A DNA stretch of 8,680 bases from positions 1 through 8,680 of the forward strand of contig JAOZSF010000064.1 of the NCBI GenBank assembly GCA_029939815.1, read 5' to 3'. A program made the translations under genes and the position numbers. The notes under the pieces were generated by a model. That model saw only the letters and a program-made list of their open reading frames with translations. It ran no database searches and was not told the DNA's origin. The DNA comes from a bacterium (lineage in GTDB: Bacteria; Auribacterota; UBA3054; B51-G9). Shown piece after piece: positions 5,763 through 8,680 of this stretch (positions are counted from its first letter, which is position 1; every line of letters starts with the position of its first letter).

Positions 5763-5997
5763 CAGAACAATTAATTTAATTTACTAACAGAACTATTTTT
5801 AACAGAACAATTAATTTAATTTATTTAGCAGTACGATTAATATTATTTATTTGCAAGATAATTTAATGGCAAAATTATTAAATCAAAACTTAAATCTATT
5901 TATTAAAAAGAAATTTAACTTTGTGATAAAATGATTTATTAAAAAAATAATTAAAACAAAAATTAAAAAAGTCGCGATAATTTATAACAAAGAAATT
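5763..5997. repeat. Degenerate CAGAAC-AT repeats at the island junction
   Basis: Begins right after the FAD-subunit stop. Units starting CAGAAC or CAGTAC occur at 5763, 5788, 5803 and 5829. The units at 5763-5783 and 5803-5823 are identical over 21 bp, the one at 5829-5849 matches 17 of 21, and the one at 5788 is shortened. The remainder to 5997 is very AT-rich with no gene, no clear promoter and no Shine-Dalgarno. It marks the boundary between ordinary and AT-rich sequence and might be a junction or insertion scar. Confidence 0.7.
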
Positions 5998-6423
5998 ATG
6001 TATAAAATTTTTGCAGTAAAAACCTTGTACAGATCAAAAGTGGCTGGAAAGCCAAAAGTAGTTGATAAATATTATAATAATATTTATGATTTACTCGAAG
6101 AACGAGTTGTACTTGTTAAAGCAAGAACATTTAATGAAGCGATTAGAAAAGGAGAAAAAGAGGCGGTAAAATATGCATCTTTTGAAAATCATATCAATCC
6201 GTATGGTCAGAAAGTGGTTCAGGAGTATATTGGAGGAATAGATGTTTTTGAATCTTACGATGAAATAAAATCGAATGGTGAAATATATTCATATACACAA
6301 TTAATTAAAAGCAGTTTGTCTAATGATAAAATATCGGATAAAATCTTTGGTAAGGAAATAAAAAATGAAAGGAAATTAAGAAAAAAGTTTTGTAATAGAA
6401 GATTTACAGGAATAACAAAATAA
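5998..6423 (+). CDS. DUF4288-family small protein
   Basis: A 141-residue soluble protein without signal peptide or membrane segment. The first ~100 residues fit the DUF4288 pattern: an opening strand YKIFAVKTLYRS, then LLEERVVLVKARTFNEAIRKGEKEA (32-56), NPYGQKVV (67-74) and GGIDVFESYDEI followed by GEIYSYTQLI (79-103). The family has no established function. A Lys/Arg-rich extension (~106-141, including KNERKLRKKF) follows and could contact nucleic acid. Codon use is strongly AT-biased, like the gene after it and unlike the genes before it. It lies 104 bp before the EVE-McrB gene on the same strand, so it may belong to the same defence module, but that is inferred from position. No Shine-Dalgarno is visible. 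Confidence 0.72.
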   Translation: MYKIFAVKTLYRSKVAGKPKVVDKYYNNIYDLLEERVVLVKARTFNEAIRKGEKEAVKYASFENHINPYGQKVVQEYIGGIDVFESYDEIKSNGEIYSYTQLIKSSLSNDKISDKIFGKEIKNERKLRKKFCNRRFTGITK

Positions 6424-6527
6424 TTAAAATATTTTAATATTTCCAGAAATTGTTAAAAATAACATATTTCAAAAATATATCCTATTAATTATGGTGAAAT
6501 TAAAGAAAAGATTTACAATAAAAAATC

Positions 6528-8680
6528 ATGAATATACAAAAAATAGAAATATTAAAAAAAGAAATCGAAAATTGGAAAGAGGCAAACGACCTTCCTAATC
6601 AACAGTATTATGATAGAAGAAATGAGTTGTTTACTAAATTGAAAAAGAAATTTGTTGATAACAATTTTAGTATTTCATTGTCTGAATATGCAAATATAAA
6701 TAAATATCCGAAAGATTATTTTTTATATTGGTTAGAAGCCGGAACACATGAATATGGTTCTGCAAAACCGGGTACATCAAATATGCTGGGCCTAAGATTT
6801 GAGAAAAAATTAGGGAAATACGTTTTTATAGATAAAGATTATCGAACCAATAATATTGAGAAATTCGTAATAACCGATGATAAGGCACAAGAAATTTTCA
6901 ATAATAAAATAAAACCATTTTTTAGGGAAGTTATTAAAATGGTCGATAAAAACAAATTTGAAGATATTGAAGAAGCCAGAATTACGAAAACACCTTTTTT
7001 CAGATCCAAGCAATTTATTTTAAAGTTTTGTCAAATTGTTTCATTTGATAAAGTATTGCCAGTTTTTTTAGATAAAATTATTAATAAAATAATTAATGAT
7101 TATGAATTTGAGGTTACCGATAAGAATAATTATTATTTGACAAATTATGAATTAGCACAAAAACTAAAAGAAATACTGCCGGGAACTGATTTGAAAATTA
7201 TGGAAAACTTTTTTTGGGATAAGTATAAAAATGAAAACGTAAAAAAAACGAAAAGAAAAATAAATAAAAAAAATATTGAAAAAGCCTTTGAAGAATTTAG
7301 ACAAATAATCAAAGACAAAACTGGGGAACCGTTTACATCATTTCGTAATGATAAATTTATTAATGGAAAGGAAGGAGAAAATTATAAATATGAAATTAGA
7401 GATGAGGCATTAAATATCTTAAATTTCAATAACTGGACTAAAAATCAAATTGGAACAGGCGAAATTTTTAACTTGGTAAACAAAGCTATAAATATTAATG
7501 CGAATAATTTAGTATATTGGACAAAAAAAGATGATTTTAAAAAAATCGAAAACAATACAATATTAGAAGAAGTTTTATACAATCATTTCAAAAAGAAGAG
7601 AACGTTTAACAGAATAACTTTTGAACGTCTAAAGGAATGCGGATTGTCTTATCAGTTAATCGCATATATATTTTTCCTAAAAGATTGTGAAAACTATTTT
7701 CCTATCTCTCAACAAAGGTTTGATGAAATATTTAAAAAATTAGATATTAATTTCAAAACAAATATCCAAAATGTCAAGTGGACAAATTATGCATCTTTTA
7801 ATAGTATTATAAAATCAATTTATTCTAACTTTTTAAAAGCTAAAATTGAAGACGCTAAGCCCTTAGATGCTCATTCATTTTTATGGATATGGGGAAACCA
7901 AAAAATAAATCCAAACAAAATTAACTATTGGATATTTCAAGGCAACCCAAAACAGTTTGATTTTAAATCAGCATTGAAGGAAAATCTTCTAAATAACTGG
8001 ACAGTTACAGCACATAAAGATAAAATCAAATCCGGAGATAAAGCAATTATTTGGATTACAGGTAAAGAATCCGGTTGTTATGCTTTGGCGGAAGTTACTC
8101 ACGAGCCAAAAATTATTGAAAAATCTCTGGACGATAAATTTTGGAAAGTAAAAGATAAAAATGAATTAAAAGCAGGAATTAAAATTACTCATAATCTTAT
8201 TTCAAAACCAATTACTAATAAACAAATTGAAAATATAAAAGATTTATCAAAATTGAAAGTTGGAAATCAAGGAACTAATTTTCAAGCAACAGAAAAAGAG
8301 TATGACATATTAATTAAAATGGTAAATATTGGTGTACCCATGAATAGAAACATAGAAAAAACAATAAAATTATTAGAAAAGAAAAAACAAATTATTCTTT
8401 ACGGTCCGGCGGGAACAGGTAAAACTTATTCTGTAAAAAACATTGTCAAAGCATTTTGCAATGAAGATTACGAAACACTAAAAAATGAAGAACGAGTTAA
8501 ATTCCTGACCTTTCATCAATCTTTTTCTTATGAGGAATTTATTGAAGGAATCCGAGCAGAAACAACAGATGAGGGTAAAATTTCTTATAAAATAAAACCT
8601 GGGATTTTTAAAACATTATGTAATGAAGCAAAAAATAATTGGAAAAAATCAAAAGGTGAATCAGTTATTGATTACGAAGT
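6528..8680 (+). CDS. EVE-domain McrB-type GTPase, modification-dependent restriction subunit (3' partial)
   Basis: An uninterrupted frame of 717 codons from ATG 6528 to the window edge; an in-frame TAA at 6519 makes this the first start. Residues ~1-230 are Lys-rich and mostly helical with YWLEAGTHEYGS (67-78), recalling N-terminal regions of other McrB-like proteins. A basic linker follows (~232-250). Residues ~300-460 form a further unnamed domain with CENYFPISQQRFDEIFKKL (387-405) and LDAHSFLWIWG (446-456). An EVE domain, a modified-base reader of the PUA/YTH-like fold, starts at NYWIFQGNPKQFDF (466) and runs to ~600. Then comes the McrB AAA+ GTPase: Walker A GPAGTGKT (626-633) and the family hallmark FHQSFSYEEFIEGIR (662-676). 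Known relatives recognise modified DNA and drive an McrC-type nuclease, which should lie downstream. Walker B and sensor motifs are beyond the edge. Strong AT bias suggests acquisition by transfer. Confidence 0.9.
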   Translation, partial: MNIQKIEILKKEIENWKEANDLPNQQYYDRRNELFTKLKKKFVDNNFSISLSEYANINKYPKDYFLYWLEAGTHEYGSAKPGTSNMLGLRFEKKLGKYVFIDKDYRTNNIEKFVITDDKAQEIFNNKIKPFFREVIKMVDKNKFEDIEEARITKTPFFRSKQFILKFCQIVSFDKVLPVFLDKIINKIINDYEFEVTDKNNYYLTNYELAQKLKEILPGTDLKIMENFFWDKYKNENVKKTKRKINKKNIEKAFEEFRQIIKDKTGEPFTSFRNDKFINGKEGENYKYEIRDEALNILNFNNWTKNQIGTGEIFNLVNKAININANNLVYWTKKDDFKKIENNTILEEVLYNHFKKKRTFNRITFERLKECGLSYQLIAYIFFLKDCENYFPISQQRFDEIFKKLDINFKTNIQNVKWTNYASFNSIIKSIYSNFLKAKIEDAKPLDAHSFLWIWGNQKINPNKINYWIFQGNPKQFDFKSALKENLLNNWTVTAHKDKIKSGDKAIIWITGKESGCYALAEVTHEPKIIEKSLDDKFWKVKDKNELKAGIKITHNLISKPITNKQIENIKDLSKLKVGNQGTNFQATEKEYDILIKMVNIGVPMNRNIEKTIKLLEKKKQIILYGPAGTGKTYSVKNIVKAFCNEDYETLKNEERVKFLTFHQSFSYEEFIEGIRAETTDEGKISYKIKPGIFKTLCNEAKNNWKKSKGESVIDYE

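Noticed and set aside
5763..5849. CRISPR-like direct repeats
   Set aside because: Units are AT-rich, unequal in spacing, degenerate, and lack unique spacers of constant size; no cas genes nearby.
6491..6598. 35-codon Lys/Arg-rich open frame overlapping the EVE-McrB start
   Set aside because: No ribosome-binding site, low complexity, and an out-of-frame overlap with the better-supported gene; a chance frame in A-rich sequence.
6810..7013. Minus-strand 67-residue open frame in the AT-rich island
   Set aside because: Fully inside and antisense to the uninterrupted EVE-McrB frame, with low-complexity composition typical of AT-rich shadow frames.
7372..7392. Strong Shine-Dalgarno-like AAGGAGA followed by an ATG inside the McrB-type gene
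   Set aside because: The ATG at 7390 is out of frame with the large gene and spaced too far from the motif; the purine run encodes ordinary Lys/Glu/Gly codons.

Overview
The window reads as bacterial chromosome from a moderately AT-rich genome, most likely a member of the Bacteroidota/Ignavibacteriota/Chlorobi (FCB) group. This placement is an inference. It rests on the rhomboid protease with a C-terminal DUF6576-like tail, the pyrD, rhomboid, TRAM and hisI gene mix, and intergenic spacers rich in small palindromic and tandem repeats. No rRNA, tRNA or CRISPR array is visible.

Region 1 (1-3050) is a compact plus-strand gene run: the 3' part of class 1B dihydroorotate dehydrogenase (pyrD, start just outside the window), a rhomboid intramembrane serine protease, a membrane-anchored protein with two TRAM domains, and a variant phosphoribosyl-AMP cyclohydrolase (hisI). 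The rhomboid and TRAM genes overlap by ATGA and hisI follows after 8 bp, so these three at least are probably one operon.

Region 2 (3051-5762) is a broken-up molybdenum hydroxylase (xanthine/CO dehydrogenase family) locus: a 2Fe-2S subunit, an XdhC/CoxI-type maturation protein and an FAD-binding subunit. The large molybdopterin catalytic subunit is not in the window. The genes are separated by repeat-rich spacers, above all a 380-bp gap (3661-4040) packed with at least six different hairpins. The FAD subunit gene has its own tandem promoters, the second so close to the ATG that its mRNA should be leaderless.

Region 3 (5763-8680) changes character abruptly. Base composition falls (hand count 12 G+C in 60 at 6661-6720, against 24 in 60 at 661-720), degenerate AT-rich repeats sit at the junction, and the genes look like a defence island. 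A small DUF4288-family protein is followed by a long open frame, running off the right edge, that encodes a McrB-type GTPase with a large N-terminal specificity region and an EVE modified-base-binding domain. That gene is easy to miss because it has no stop codon in the window. It is the most likely core of a modification-dependent (type IV, McrBC-like) restriction system whose nuclease partner would lie downstream. The island begins right after the FAD subunit, where the missing molybdopterin subunit would normally be expected.
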